DNA of 64,000 nt from UBA7398 sp964632545 (GCA_964632545.1 CAZWBQ010000006.1:20954-84953); one strand, 5' to 3'. Positions 17,736-26,735 are shown, numbered from the stretch's first letter. Translations and numbers: made by a program. The notes: generated by a model not told the origin, from the sequence alone.

Positions 17736-18785
17736 TTAGAGCAGCTCAGGCAGTAAAAGACCGTATTTTTTGGCAATCTGGGTGATGTTTTCCTTAACCC
17801 CAGCGCTGATAGAAATCCCATTCACCTCTCTATCTAACAAAGTTTCATATTCAAATTCGCCAGGCAGAAGCACCCTCCCTGGTTCGCCAGAATTATGCAT
17901 GATGTTCTCAAATTGGGAAGCAATTGATCTAAATAGTTCTGGAGCGGCATAGCGCGATATATCTACCGCCATAAATATCGTGCCGTTGCCAAACCCACTA
18001 TCTGAAATAGCGGCGGGCATATTCCCAGAGAGAATCCCAGCAGCTACATCAATGAGAACAGAGAGCCCAGAACCTTTATGGCCACCGAAAGCCAAGAGTG
18101 AGCCACCATCTGCTAAATCTGCTGCGTTGGTTGTTGGTTGGCCATTCTTATCTAATAGCGATCCGAGTTCGATACTTTCACCACTCATCCCTGCGAGAAT
18201 AATTTTCCCAGCTGCCACAACCGCGGTAGAAAAATCTAAAACAAAGTTGTACTCCTTAGCGCCAGGAACTGACCATGCATATGGATTAGTTCCGAGTACT
18301 CGTTTTACGCCACCAAATGGCGCAACAATTGGCCCACCAGTATTACAAAAAGCGATACCCATCATTCCGGCTTGGGAAATTAAATCTACATACTCACCTA
18401 AGCGACCTACATGGTTGGTTTTACTTAAGACAACCGTTGCAGTTCCATATTTTTTTGCAGATGCAATCACAGTTTCAGTTGCTAGGTAAGAAGCGCTCTG
18501 CCCCCAACCCCAACCACCATTGATTAACGATGTAGCCTCTTTACTCCATTCAACTTTTGGGTATGCGTTCGGAATCAAATTTCCAGATTCAACCCAACTG
18601 GAATACTCCATCAATCGAATAATTCCGTGCGAATCGTGTCCAACTAAATTAGAGAGCACGAGAGATTTAGAAACGGCGCTCGCAAGATCTAATGGCGCAC
18701 CCATTCCGCAAATAACTTTGGTCGCTATTTCCACCAAAGTTGCAGCGGGAAAAATGGTTGAGTTATTAGACAAACTTCGCCTCAA
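17736..18785 (-). CDS. Ldh_2 family (malate/L-lactate/ureidoglycolate-type) dehydrogenase
   Basis: This 349-residue NAD(P)-dependent oxidoreductase of the Ldh_2 family is unrelated to classical lactate dehydrogenase. It shows VGHDSHGIIR near 53-62, TNHVGRLGEY near 122-131, GTNPYAWS near 170, and GGHKGSGLSVL near 234. Family members oxidise or reduce 2-hydroxy/2-oxo acids, including malate, L-lactate, 2,3-diketogulonate and ureidoglycolate. Its start overlaps the end of the hydratase-like gene by 20 bp, so the two are cotranscribed. It probably handles a hydroxyacid from the neighbouring pathway; L-lactate would fit a deoxy-sugar route. Confidence 0.87.
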   Translation of the reverse strand: MRRSLSNNSTIFPAATLVEIATKVICGMGAPLDLASAVSKSLVLSNLVGHDSHGIIRLMEYSSWVESGNLIPNAYPKVEWSKEATSLINGGWGWGQSASYLATETVIASAKKYGTATVVLSKTNHVGRLGEYVDLISQAGMMGIAFCNTGGPIVAPFGGVKRVLGTNPYAWSVPGAKEYNFVLDFSTAVVAAGKIILAGMSGESIELGSLLDKNGQPTTNAADLADGGSLLAFGGHKGSGLSVLIDVAAGILSGNMPAAISDSGFGNGTIFMAVDISRYAAPELFRSIASQFENIMHNSGEPGRVLLPGEFEYETLLDREVNGISISAGVKENITQIAKKYGLLLPELL

Positions 18786-19695
18786 CTAAGCCTAAATCAC
18801 CAAAATCTACGCTTACTAAGTCCCCTGGCTGAACAAAGCAATGTCCAGTGCACGTTCCAGTGCTTACATATTCTCCAGCAAATACTGGTCGTCCGCGTTC
18901 TCGAACCCAATTAATCATCCAGGTCAAACTAGTTACCGGATGTCCCATTGCTTGAATTCCTTGACCTGATTTTATGTAAGAGCCATTAACGTATAGATCT
19001 ATATTTGCTTTTGGTAAATCTATTTCCTGCCAATCTTTAATTTTATTACCGACTACAAATGCAGCACCACCTGCGTTGTCATACATGCCACCAAAATATC
19101 CACTAAGGCTGTACCAATCCTCAAATACAGAATCTCCTATTTCAATAACTGGCGCCAAGAATTCGATACCCGCTCGCAAGTCTGCTTCACTATATGGTTT
19201 ATCTCTTACTGGAAAATCTTGGCCAAGTTGAAATGCGAATTCACATTCGCATAACCGGTAATTTACAAAAAAATCAGATGGCACTTCAGCCGGGCTTTTC
19301 ATAATTGATCTAGTAAAAAGTCGACCAGGAGAGGGGCTCGGAATATTTTCAGCTCTTCTTACATCCATGCTAGCAGCGCCAACTTTCCAACCCGCACCTT
19401 CCCAGCCAAGTGCATATTCTAATTTCAAAATAACTTCTTCCATAGATTTCCAAGATCTAGCACGCAATCGTTCCGGCATAACTACTGGAGTTCGGGTTTT
19501 TCTGCCGTTTGCAATCAATTCGATAACTTCGTCAACTTCGGTAGGAGTTAAATCGCTCTCACGTAGCGAAGGCAATGAACCACCAGGAGGTGTAGGGCCA
19601 TGAATGAGCCGACCTCGATCGCTTAGATAATCATGTCTTGGTTTTTCTTTATTTGCTCTAATTAATAGTAATCGCTCAATTTCATATGTATTCAT
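18766..19695 (-). CDS. 2-keto-4-pentenoate hydratase-like (FAH-fold) protein
   Basis: The 309-residue protein matches the hydratase/decarboxylase branch of the FAH superfamily (MhpD/HpaH/XylI-like). Shown are GWKVGAAS near 100, the acidic pair in CECEFAFQLG near 148-157, FLAPVIEIGDSVFEDW near 175-190, and the C-terminal ligand block VSTGTCTGH near 283. Such enzymes hydrate or decarboxylate 2-keto-4-enoates, with a divalent metal. A second FAH-fold protein lies in the divergent cluster at 3970. The first gene of a two-gene unit, it may act on an unsaturated keto acid; substrate unknown. Confidence 0.82.
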   Translation of the reverse strand: MNTYEIERLLLIRANKEKPRHDYLSDRGRLIHGPTPPGGSLPSLRESDLTPTEVDEVIELIANGRKTRTPVVMPERLRARSWKSMEEVILKLEYALGWEGAGWKVGAASMDVRRAENIPSPSPGRLFTRSIMKSPAEVPSDFFVNYRLCECEFAFQLGQDFPVRDKPYSEADLRAGIEFLAPVIEIGDSVFEDWYSLSGYFGGMYDNAGGAAFVVGNKIKDWQEIDLPKANIDLYVNGSYIKSGQGIQAMGHPVTSLTWMINWVRERGRPVFAGEYVSTGTCTGHCFVQPGDLVSVDFGDLGLVEAKFV

Positions 19696-19742
19696 AATTG
19701 TTTTATGTTAACAGGTGAAAAAATAAATGGATAGTGTGGGGA

Positions 19743-20573
19743 TTACCTTAAAAAGAGCGCATTTAAGCGTTTTGTTGTAAACCAGAGCCCAAGTGCAATC
19801 ATCACAATAAAGTAGAGAACATGGCCCAAGATAGAGCTATCGATTTGGCCAAGTGTTAAACCTCGAATTAGTGAAATGCCATGCCACAGCGGCAATATTT
19901 TTATAAACCATTGCACAATCTCTGGATAAACTGTAAGTGGGAAAAAAGATCCAGAGAAAAGAAACATCGGGAGCATCAACATATTTATATAGTTCATCTG
20001 CTGGAAAGATTTCATATAAGAAGTGGCCGCCATGCCAAATGAAGCAAAACCAAAGGCAATTAATACTGCGGCTGGAATTGCAAGAAGTCCCCACCAATTT
20101 TTAATTAATCCAAGTGGCGTTACTACAATCATGAAACCAATTGCGTACATCAGGCCGCGAAGTAACGCCCAAGCAATTTCGCCTAGTGCAACATCAAGTG
20201 GTCCTAAAGAAGTTGCGAGCATGCCTTGGTAGAGTTTGCTTTCGTTAATCTTCCAAAATACATTCCAAGTTGAATCGTAGATTGCGCCGTTCATTGCACT
20301 AGTTGCTAGTAGTCCTGGAGCGATATAAGCCGCATATGAAATTGAGGAACCATCTGCTGCAGTTATACCGCCTATTAGTGCACCGACACCAAAACCAAAT
20401 GAGAAAAGATAAAGTACTGGTTCGACAAATCCTGAAAGTACAACTAACCAAGCCGAGGACTTAAATGCGATGAAACTTCGTTGCAATGGCGCTCGGGTTC
20501 TGCCCGCATAGTATTTTTCTAAAGGCTTTCCGATTCTTCCTTCAGCAATAGCAACGGCTCCTTTAGCAATCAT
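19743..20573 (-). CDS. ABC-2 type exporter permease (second)
   Basis: This 276-residue membrane protein has about six helices and the ABC-2 permease layout: a cytoplasmic N-terminus, a first helix near 45-65, and a conserved FSGSFFPLTVYP block near 205-216. It is similar in organisation to the permease encoded just upstream (4-bp overlap), and the two probably form a heterodimeric NodJ/DrrB-like channel. The exported substrate is unknown. Confidence 0.85.
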   Translation of the reverse strand: MIAKGAVAIAEGRIGKPLEKYYAGRTRAPLQRSFIAFKSSAWLVVLSGFVEPVLYLFSFGFGVGALIGGITAADGSSISYAAYIAPGLLATSAMNGAIYDSTWNVFWKINESKLYQGMLATSLGPLDVALGEIAWALLRGLMYAIGFMIVVTPLGLIKNWWGLLAIPAAVLIAFGFASFGMAATSYMKSFQQMNYINMLMLPMFLFSGSFFPLTVYPEIVQWFIKILPLWHGISLIRGLTLGQIDSSILGHVLYFIVMIALGLWFTTKRLNALFLR

Positions 20574-21391
20574 TTGCTTAGCCGCTTCGTGAAATTACGG
20601 AATGCTAATTTTAAACCTAGCGCTAGCAAGGAAGTAAGAAATATAAAATGCACTCCGATCATTAACCCACTTATCGAATGTCCATAAGTTAAATAACGAC
20701 CTAGTTCGGTAGCGTGCCAGAGCGGTGAAATCCAGCCTATTGGTTGCAAAATAAAAGGCATTGAAGAAAGCGGGTAGAAAGTTCCAGAGAATAAGAAGAG
20801 CGGCATAATTATGAGTCGACCAATTGCGGTCAGAAAGAAATCTTCCTTTTCAACCTTTGAAGTTAAATAAAGCATGATTGATCCGAAAGCGCCGCCGGCT
20901 AACATCGCAACAAACATTGCAAGCCATGCAGTTCCGGTAGGTAAGGCACCCGCAATTAATAGTATAAACCAGTAAATTACAACTGTAACAAAAGTTCTAC
21001 CTAACGCAGCAATATAAACTCCTAGTGCAATTTGATTTCCAGTAATTGGAGTCGAGTTCATTGCAAAGAAATTTTTGGCCCACTTAAAACCTTGAAGCGT
21101 AGGGAATGTGACTTCATCAATAGCACCTTGGATTGCTGCGCTGGCAAGTAGCGCTGGTGCTAGGAATGTTAAATATTGCACTCCATCTACACCGCCTGCA
21201 CCTTGTTTGGCATTTACAAGTGAACCAATTCCAACACCAACTGAAAGCAGATATAAAACTGGATTTAATATAGCTGCGGTAATAATGGCCGAACGCCATT
21301 TAAACATATTTCTAAATCGTGCTTCTACAATATAAAGCGCACCAAATCTCGAAATCTCACGCTGTGCTTCTTTAACTTTCATTTCATTCAA
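20570..21391 (-). CDS. ABC-2 type exporter permease (first)
   Basis: This 273-residue membrane protein has about six helices, with an N-terminal amphipathic stretch before helix 1 (about 35-55) and the FSGTFYPLSSMP motif near 200, typical of NodJ-like ABC-2 permeases. It overlaps the ATPase gene by 8 bp and the second permease by 4 bp. The three genes form one exporter. Confidence 0.85.
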   Translation of the reverse strand: MNEMKVKEAQREISRFGALYIVEARFRNMFKWRSAIITAAILNPVLYLLSVGVGIGSLVNAKQGAGGVDGVQYLTFLAPALLASAAIQGAIDEVTFPTLQGFKWAKNFFAMNSTPITGNQIALGVYIAALGRTFVTVVIYWFILLIAGALPTGTAWLAMFVAMLAGGAFGSIMLYLTSKVEKEDFFLTAIGRLIIMPLFLFSGTFYPLSSMPFILQPIGWISPLWHATELGRYLTYGHSISGLMIGVHFIFLTSLLALGLKLAFRNFTKRLSK

Positions 21392-22307
21392 TCAAACTTC
21401 GGCCAGTAAGTCTAAGAAAAACATCTTCGAGTGAGGATCTTCTAACTAGTGAAGTAATTGGATGCAGTCCGGAACCGACAATTTCCGTCAGTAGAGTTTC
21501 ACCGTCATTTGCGTAAAGCAGAATTCGATCTGGGAGTTGTTCGATCCGGTCACATTTTTGGCGTAACTGATCCACATATAGTGAGTTCTTATCTGAACCA
21601 AAACGAAGTTCTAACACTTCTTTAGTTACATACTTTCTAATCAGTTCAGCCGGGCTATCTTCCGCCATGATTTTGCCCTTATCCATCACGATCAATCGCT
21701 GGCAAAGCTGCTCAGCTTCATCCATGAAATGGGTAGTAAGTAAGAGTGTTACACCCATTTCTTTCAATCTAAATAACCGATCCCAAAGTATGTGGCGAGC
21801 TTGTGGATCTAGGCCGGTAGTTGGTTCATCGAGCATAAGAATCTCTGGTTCGCTAACTAGCGCCCGCGCAATCGTTAGGCGACGTTTCATACCGCCACTC
21901 AGCGCCTCAACTTTTACATCACGCTTTTCTTCAAGTTGAGCAAACTCCAAAAGTTCGTTGATTTTAGGAGTTAGGAACTTTTTGGAAAGTCCAAAGTAGC
22001 GACCATAAATATATAAATTCTCTCGAACCGTAAGTTCACTATCTAAATTATCTTGTTGTGGTACTACGCCAAGGTGCGCACGAATTTGTGGTCCAAATTT
22101 TTCGGGGTCTTTACCCAAAACTGTTAGCTCTCCAGAAGTCCGTTGCAGCGTGGCACCAATCATCCGCATAATTGTGGACTTACCTGCACCATTAGGACCT
22201 AAAAGCCCAAACGATTCACCTTTGGCTACTTCAAAATTAATTTGGTCGACGGCAACGAAATCGCCATAAGTTTTTGTGAGAGCGCGCGCAGAAATTAAAT
22301 AAGACAT
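21384..22307 (-). CDS. ABC exporter ATP-binding protein (DrrA/NodI type)
   Basis: This 307-residue ATPase has Walker A GPNGAGKST near 38-46, signature LSGGMKRRL near 140, Walker B with DEPTTGLD, and the C-terminal extension usual in daunorubicin-resistance/NodI ATPases. It lies 12 bp downstream of a class III aminotransferase gene and overlaps the first permease gene, so the four genes are probably one operon. The transported compound is unknown; lipids, glycans or drugs are handled by relatives. Confidence 0.88.
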   Translation of the reverse strand: MSYLISARALTKTYGDFVAVDQINFEVAKGESFGLLGPNGAGKSTIMRMIGATLQRTSGELTVLGKDPEKFGPQIRAHLGVVPQQDNLDSELTVRENLYIYGRYFGLSKKFLTPKINELLEFAQLEEKRDVKVEALSGGMKRRLTIARALVSEPEILMLDEPTTGLDPQARHILWDRLFRLKEMGVTLLLTTHFMDEAEQLCQRLIVMDKGKIMAEDSPAELIRKYVTKEVLELRFGSDKNSLYVDQLRQKCDRIEQLPDRILLYANDGETLLTEIVGSGLHPITSLVRRSSLEDVFLRLTGRSLIE

Positions 22308-22319
22308 TAGCTCAGAATA

Positions 22320-23657
22320 TTACAGACCAACTTCAGTAAGCGATTTAGAAAGAAGTTCCATTCCTAACTTTGCATCGCTCTCTGAAATATTGCAAGGTGG
22401 CACCATATGTATTCGATTAAAATTATTAAATGGCATCAAGCCATTCTTCTTACAAGCTGCAACAATCTCATTCATTTTTGGACTAGATGCGCCATAAGGT
22501 GCAAGTGGTTCCCGAGTATTTCGATCGGTGACCATATCCATTCCCCAGAAAACTCCAGCGCCACGGATATCGCCAATTACAGCATGCTTCTTTGCGAGTT
22601 CGTGAAGTCCAGGACCAAGAATTTTTTCACCGATATATGCTGCGTTTTCCACCATTTTCTCGCTCTTCATCGCAGCAATAGTGGCTACCGCGGTGGCGCA
22701 AGCTAATGGGTGGCCAGAGTAAGTAAGCCCACCTGGGAATACGCGCTCATTAAAAGTAGTAACAACAGGTTCAGAAATTATTACCCCGCCAAGTGGGAGG
22801 TAACCAGAGGTAACACCTTTAGCGAAAACTATTAAATCTGGAATTGATTTTGAGTGTTCGAAGCCAAACCATTTTCCGGTTCTGCCAAAACCAGACATAA
22901 CTTCGTCAGCAATCCAGAGGATTCCATATTTATCGCAGAGCGCACGTAGCCCATCCAAATATCCAGCAGGTGGCATAAGAACTCCAGCAGTTCCTGGAAC
23001 GCTCTCGATTAATACCGCTGCAATTGTATTTGGACCTTCAAAAATAATAGTTTGTTCTAAATGTTCCAAGGCGCGTTGGGATTCTTCCGCCTCGTTAGTT
23101 GCCCAAAATGCTGTCCGATATAGGTACGGTCCCCAGAAGTGAACATGTCCGTAACCAAATTCATTTGGGAACCGACGTGGATCACCGGTTGCATTAATAG
23201 CCGATCCGGTATTGCCGTGATAAGAACGATAAGTTGAAAGTATTTTATGTTTATTGGTATGCAGTCTTGCCATTCGAATTGCATTTTCAATTCCATCAGC
23301 ACCAGCATTAGTAAAGAAAACTTTCTTAAACTTATCTCCAGCCAATTCTACGATCTGCTTGGCAGCTTCATTTCGAGCTTCGTTCGCATGCTGTGGCGCA
23401 ATAGTTGCGAGAATGTCAGATTGCTCTTTTATGGCAGCAATTACTTTTGGATGTTGGTGGCCAATGTTTGTAAAAACTAATTGGCAGGAAAAGTCTAGAT
23501 ATTTCTTGCCAGTGAAATCCCAGAAGTAAGAACCAGCACCACTTGCAATTGCCATTGGATTGATTTGGGCTTGCGCTGACCAAGAATGGAAAACATATGC
23601 TCGGTCGTCCGCAAATACTTTTGCGGCTTTTTCTGGATTGTTCTCTGGGCTGTTCAC
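22320..23657 (-). CDS. class III (omega) aminotransferase, PLP-dependent
   Basis: This 445-residue fold-type I enzyme has the PLP Lys at 280 in FAKGVTSG and the cofactor Asp in IADEVMSGFGRTG near 255. Sequence blocks such as SYHGNTGSA fit beta-alanine:pyruvate or other omega-amino acid transaminases. It is divergent from a methylmalonate-semialdehyde dehydrogenase gene, 108 bp away. Beta-alanine transamination gives malonate semialdehyde, which that dehydrogenase type can convert to acetyl-CoA, so the pair is functionally consistent. Other amines (GABA, taurine, polyamine-derived) remain possible. Confidence 0.88.
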   Translation of the reverse strand: MNSPENNPEKAAKVFADDRAYVFHSWSAQAQINPMAIASGAGSYFWDFTGKKYLDFSCQLVFTNIGHQHPKVIAAIKEQSDILATIAPQHANEARNEAAKQIVELAGDKFKKVFFTNAGADGIENAIRMARLHTNKHKILSTYRSYHGNTGSAINATGDPRRFPNEFGYGHVHFWGPYLYRTAFWATNEAEESQRALEHLEQTIIFEGPNTIAAVLIESVPGTAGVLMPPAGYLDGLRALCDKYGILWIADEVMSGFGRTGKWFGFEHSKSIPDLIVFAKGVTSGYLPLGGVIISEPVVTTFNERVFPGGLTYSGHPLACATAVATIAAMKSEKMVENAAYIGEKILGPGLHELAKKHAVIGDIRGAGVFWGMDMVTDRNTREPLAPYGASSPKMNEIVAACKKNGLMPFNNFNRIHMVPPCNISESDAKLGMELLSKSLTEVGL

Positions 23658-23753
23658 AGTGCTCCCTTATTTATCTTTGAATTATGCGCCAATTTAAGCA
23701 CTTTTGTGACCCATTTGGTAGATGAAGAGGTGTTGGCTAAGTCAAACCTCAAG

Positions 23754-23759
23754 TATTGT
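23754..23759 (+). promoter_or_regulatory. candidate -10 element for leaderless mmsA transcript
   Basis: TATTGT (TANNNT pattern) sits 6 bp before the ATG at 23766 and there is no purine-rich ribosome site in front of that ATG. TTGGCT at 23733-23738 lies 15 bp upstream as a weak -35. This spacing would place transcription start at or next to the start codon, as in the leaderless mRNAs common in Actinobacteria. Confidence 0.35.
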
Positions 23760-23765
23760 GGGTAT

Positions 23766-25250
23766 ATGAAAACTATTTCGCATTGGATCAATGGCGCAGT
23801 TACTAATGAAAAATCTGAAAGAAGCGGTGAGGTTTTTAATCCCGCGACTGGAAAAATTTCTGGCAGCGTAAATTTTGCGAGTACCGCAACCATTGATATG
23901 GCAGTAGGTGTTGCTTCTAAGGCTTTTACAGAGTGGCGTCATAGCTCTCTCACCAAACGCACCCAAGTACTTTTTGCATTTCGCGAACTTCTAAATGTCA
24001 ATAAAGAGAAGATCGCTGCTTTAATCACAGCAGAACATGGAAAAGTATTGAGCGATGCACTTGGTGAGGTAACGCGCGGCCTTGAAGTTGTGGAATTTGC
24101 TTGCGGAATACCACATTTACTTAAAGGTGGGTTTTCGGAGGAAGTTTCTACCGGTGTAGATGTTTACTCAATTCGCCAACCGTTAGGTCCAGTTGCGATC
24201 ATTTCGCCATTTAATTTTCCAGCAATGGTTCCAATGTGGTTCTTCCCGATTGCGATCGCTTGTGGAAATACTGTAATTGTTAAACCTTCCGAGAAAGATC
24301 CAAGTGCCATTATGTATGTGGCAGAACTCTTAAAAGAAGCTGGATTGCCAGATGGTGTATTCAACGTTTTGCATGGTGATAAAGAAGCCGTAGATGCCTT
24401 ACTTACACACCCAGGCATTAAATCTGTTTCATTTGTTGGCTCAACGCCAATTGCAAAATATGTTTATGAAACAGGTACAAAATCTGGAAAGCGCGTTCAA
24501 GCACTTGGCGGCGCCAAAAACCATATGGTGGTTCTGCCAGATGCTGACTTAAATCTTGCCGCAGATGCTGCAATTAATGCTGGCTTTGGCTCAGCTGGCG
24601 AACGTTGCATGGCGATTTCGGTAGTAGTTGCAGTAGAACCAGTCGCCGATGCCTTGATTGAAAAAATCAAAGAAAGAATGGCGAAAATCAAAACTGGCGA
24701 TGGTACGGAAGGCGCCGATATGGGCCCACTTGTAACTAAAGTGCATCGCGACAAAGTTGCTTCTTATGTGAATGCAGGCGAAAAAGAGGGTGCAACTTTG
24801 GTTGTTGATGGTCGAAATGTAAAAGTTGATGGCGAAGGTTTCTGGTTAGGGCCAACACTTTTCGACAACATCACTACCGATATGTCTATTTATAAAGAAG
24901 AAATATTTGGACCGGTGTTAAGCATTATTCGAGTTAAGAGTTATGACCAAGCTTTGAAGTTAGTAAATGATCATCAATATGGAAATGGCACCGCCATTTT
25001 TACAAACGATGGTGGCGCAGCTCGCAGATATCAAAATGAAGTTGAAGTTGGCATGGTTGGTATCAATGTGCCAATTCCAGTTCCGATGGCATACTTCTCA
25101 TTTGGCGGTTGGAAGAATTCATTATTTGGTGATTCACATGCCCACGGTACCGAAGGTGTGCACTTCTTTACCCGCGGAAAAGTAATTACAAGTCGTTGGT
25201 TAGATCCAAGCCATGGTGGAATTAATTTAGGTTTCCCACAAAATACCTAA
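23766..25250 (+). CDS. mmsA: methylmalonate/malonate-semialdehyde dehydrogenase (CoA-acylating)
   Basis: The protein has 494 residues from the ATG at 23766. An upstream in-frame ATG at 23586 would add 60 non-homologous residues and run into the divergent aminotransferase gene, so it is rejected. The start MKTISHWINGAV, the FNFPAMVPMWFFP block and catalytic Cys281 in GSAGERCMAIS identify the MmsA branch of aldehyde dehydrogenases. It converts (methyl)malonate semialdehyde plus CoA and NAD to propionyl- or acetyl-CoA and CO2, as in valine, beta-alanine or inositol breakdown. With the divergent omega-aminotransferase, beta-alanine is a natural guess. Its stop abuts the convergent aminotransferase gene. 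Confidence 0.93.
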   Translation: MKTISHWINGAVTNEKSERSGEVFNPATGKISGSVNFASTATIDMAVGVASKAFTEWRHSSLTKRTQVLFAFRELLNVNKEKIAALITAEHGKVLSDALGEVTRGLEVVEFACGIPHLLKGGFSEEVSTGVDVYSIRQPLGPVAIISPFNFPAMVPMWFFPIAIACGNTVIVKPSEKDPSAIMYVAELLKEAGLPDGVFNVLHGDKEAVDALLTHPGIKSVSFVGSTPIAKYVYETGTKSGKRVQALGGAKNHMVVLPDADLNLAADAAINAGFGSAGERCMAISVVVAVEPVADALIEKIKERMAKIKTGDGTEGADMGPLVTKVHRDKVASYVNAGEKEGATLVVDGRNVKVDGEGFWLGPTLFDNITTDMSIYKEEIFGPVLSIIRVKSYDQALKLVNDHQYGNGTAIFTNDGGAARRYQNEVEVGMVGINVPIPVPMAYFSFGGWKNSLFGDSHAHGTEGVHFFTRGKVITSRWLDPSHGGINLGFPQNT

Positions 25251-26645
25251 TTAGCCACGAATTGTTTTTGCTAATTCCTTAAAGTCATCAACCATGAAGT
25301 CAATTTCGGCTTGGCCATGCGCCAAACTAATTAGCCATTGTTCATCTAAACCTGGCGGCGTAATTACGCCATGATTAAGTGACCAGAGGAAAGAGAGTTC
25401 TGCAATTTGGAAATTTGTAGCTTTGTAATCCCGATAATTTCGGACTGGCGTATCTGCCCAAGTTATGCAACCTTTAACGCCAAAACCAACGGTATGGGCT
25501 GGTAATTCGTATTCGTCAATAACTTCTCTGATTCTAGTTAGCGCTTCTCGATTTAGCGATTCAGCTTTTTCAAGAGCAGGAACTGTACAAATTCTATCTA
25601 CTGCGCGAACTGCAGCCATTGCAAGCGCATGACCATTGAATGTGCCTAGATGTGGCATCCGGCCATCAGTAACTGGCAACATAAATTCTGCTTTTCCGCC
25701 AAAGGCAGCCAATGGGATTCCGCCGCCAATTGATTTAGCAAGACAAATTAAATCCGGAATTACACCAAGTCGTTGCGCCGCGCCTTGCGGTCCAGCAGTT
25801 AGTCCAGTTTTTACTTCATCAAAAATCAAGACGACTTTATATTGATCACAAAGTGTTCTAACAGCTTCTAAATAACCATCATCTGGAACGACAATCCCAA
25901 TATTTTCCATAACTGGCTCAACGATGAAGCAAGCAATCGTGCTTGCATGTTTTTCAAAAAGCGCTTCAAGCGCAGGGATGTTGTTAAAAGGCACGACATG
26001 AACTTCGCCAGCAACAGTTCCATTTGGAATTACTGGAGTTGGGGCATCTGCTGGACCAGCTTTATCTAGCGAAGGTTTATTAGAAAATAGAATCGAATCA
26101 GAGCTACCGTGATAGCCACCTTCAACTTTAACCACACCTTCTTTGCCTGAATATGCTCGCGCAGTTCTGACTGCATACATAGTTGCTTCAGTGCCTGAGT
26201 TTGTGAACCTGACTTGTGCGATGCCAAATCGGCGACAAATTCGCTCCGCGGCATCCCTTGAAAGTGGGGACGGAGTTGTGAAAAGGGTCCCTACATCTAG
26301 CGTTGCCCGCAGCTCTGCCACAACATCAGGGTTTAAGTGCCCAACTAACATAGCGCCAAATCCCATAGATAGATCCAACATTTTCCGACCATCTACATCG
26401 GTCATCCATGCTCCGTTAGCAGAAACTATTGAAACTGGATATGGCTCAAATGATTGAAAAGTTGAATGTGCTCCTAGCGGAATAGTTTGAGTAGCTAGTT
26501 GAAATTCTATTCCAGAACCGAGCGTTGATTTCTTATACAAATCCAATTGCTCTTGCATGATTTTTTCAAGTCGAGAACTATCAAATGGTTTTGAATGTGA
26601 TGGTAAAGAACGAAAAGTTTGAGGGTGATGCGTTTGGGTTTTCAT
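25251..26645 (-). CDS. class III aminotransferase, glutamate-1-semialdehyde aminomutase-like
   Basis: This 464-residue PLP enzyme has Lys304 in LAKSIGGGIPLAAFGG and Asp in IFDEVKTG near 275. The overall pattern (GLGFGAMLVGHLNP-like region near 95, SGTEATMYAVRTARAYSGK) resembles the HemL branch, but the sequence around the active site and the N-terminal extension differ from true HemL, and many catabolic transaminases of this branch exist. It is a single-gene unit with its own upstream region at 26646-26757, convergent with mmsA. It is probably an amino acid or amine transaminase; HemL function cannot be ruled out. Confidence 0.82.
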   Translation of the reverse strand: MKTQTHHPQTFRSLPSHSKPFDSSRLEKIMQEQLDLYKKSTLGSGIEFQLATQTIPLGAHSTFQSFEPYPVSIVSANGAWMTDVDGRKMLDLSMGFGAMLVGHLNPDVVAELRATLDVGTLFTTPSPLSRDAAERICRRFGIAQVRFTNSGTEATMYAVRTARAYSGKEGVVKVEGGYHGSSDSILFSNKPSLDKAGPADAPTPVIPNGTVAGEVHVVPFNNIPALEALFEKHASTIACFIVEPVMENIGIVVPDDGYLEAVRTLCDQYKVVLIFDEVKTGLTAGPQGAAQRLGVIPDLICLAKSIGGGIPLAAFGGKAEFMLPVTDGRMPHLGTFNGHALAMAAVRAVDRICTVPALEKAESLNREALTRIREVIDEYELPAHTVGFGVKGCITWADTPVRNYRDYKATNFQIAELSFLWSLNHGVITPPGLDEQWLISLAHGQAEIDFMVDDFKELAKTIRG

Positions 26646-26735
26646 TGCAATTTTGTACAGTCAAAGGGTTCATGTAGAACCGAAGTTTGAAGTGCACGCT
26701 CCTAGCGAAAGTTTGTATTACTGGGGTAGTTTATC

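Noticed and set aside
23586..23765. 60-residue N-terminal extension of MmsA starting at ATG 23586
   Set aside because: It overlaps the divergent aminotransferase coding region, has no homology to MmsA, and the family-type start MKTISHWING begins at 23766.
25251..26645. Assignment of this aminotransferase as HemL
   Set aside because: It resembles the HemL branch, but the N-terminal extension, differences near the active site and catabolic neighbours make a general class III transaminase safer.
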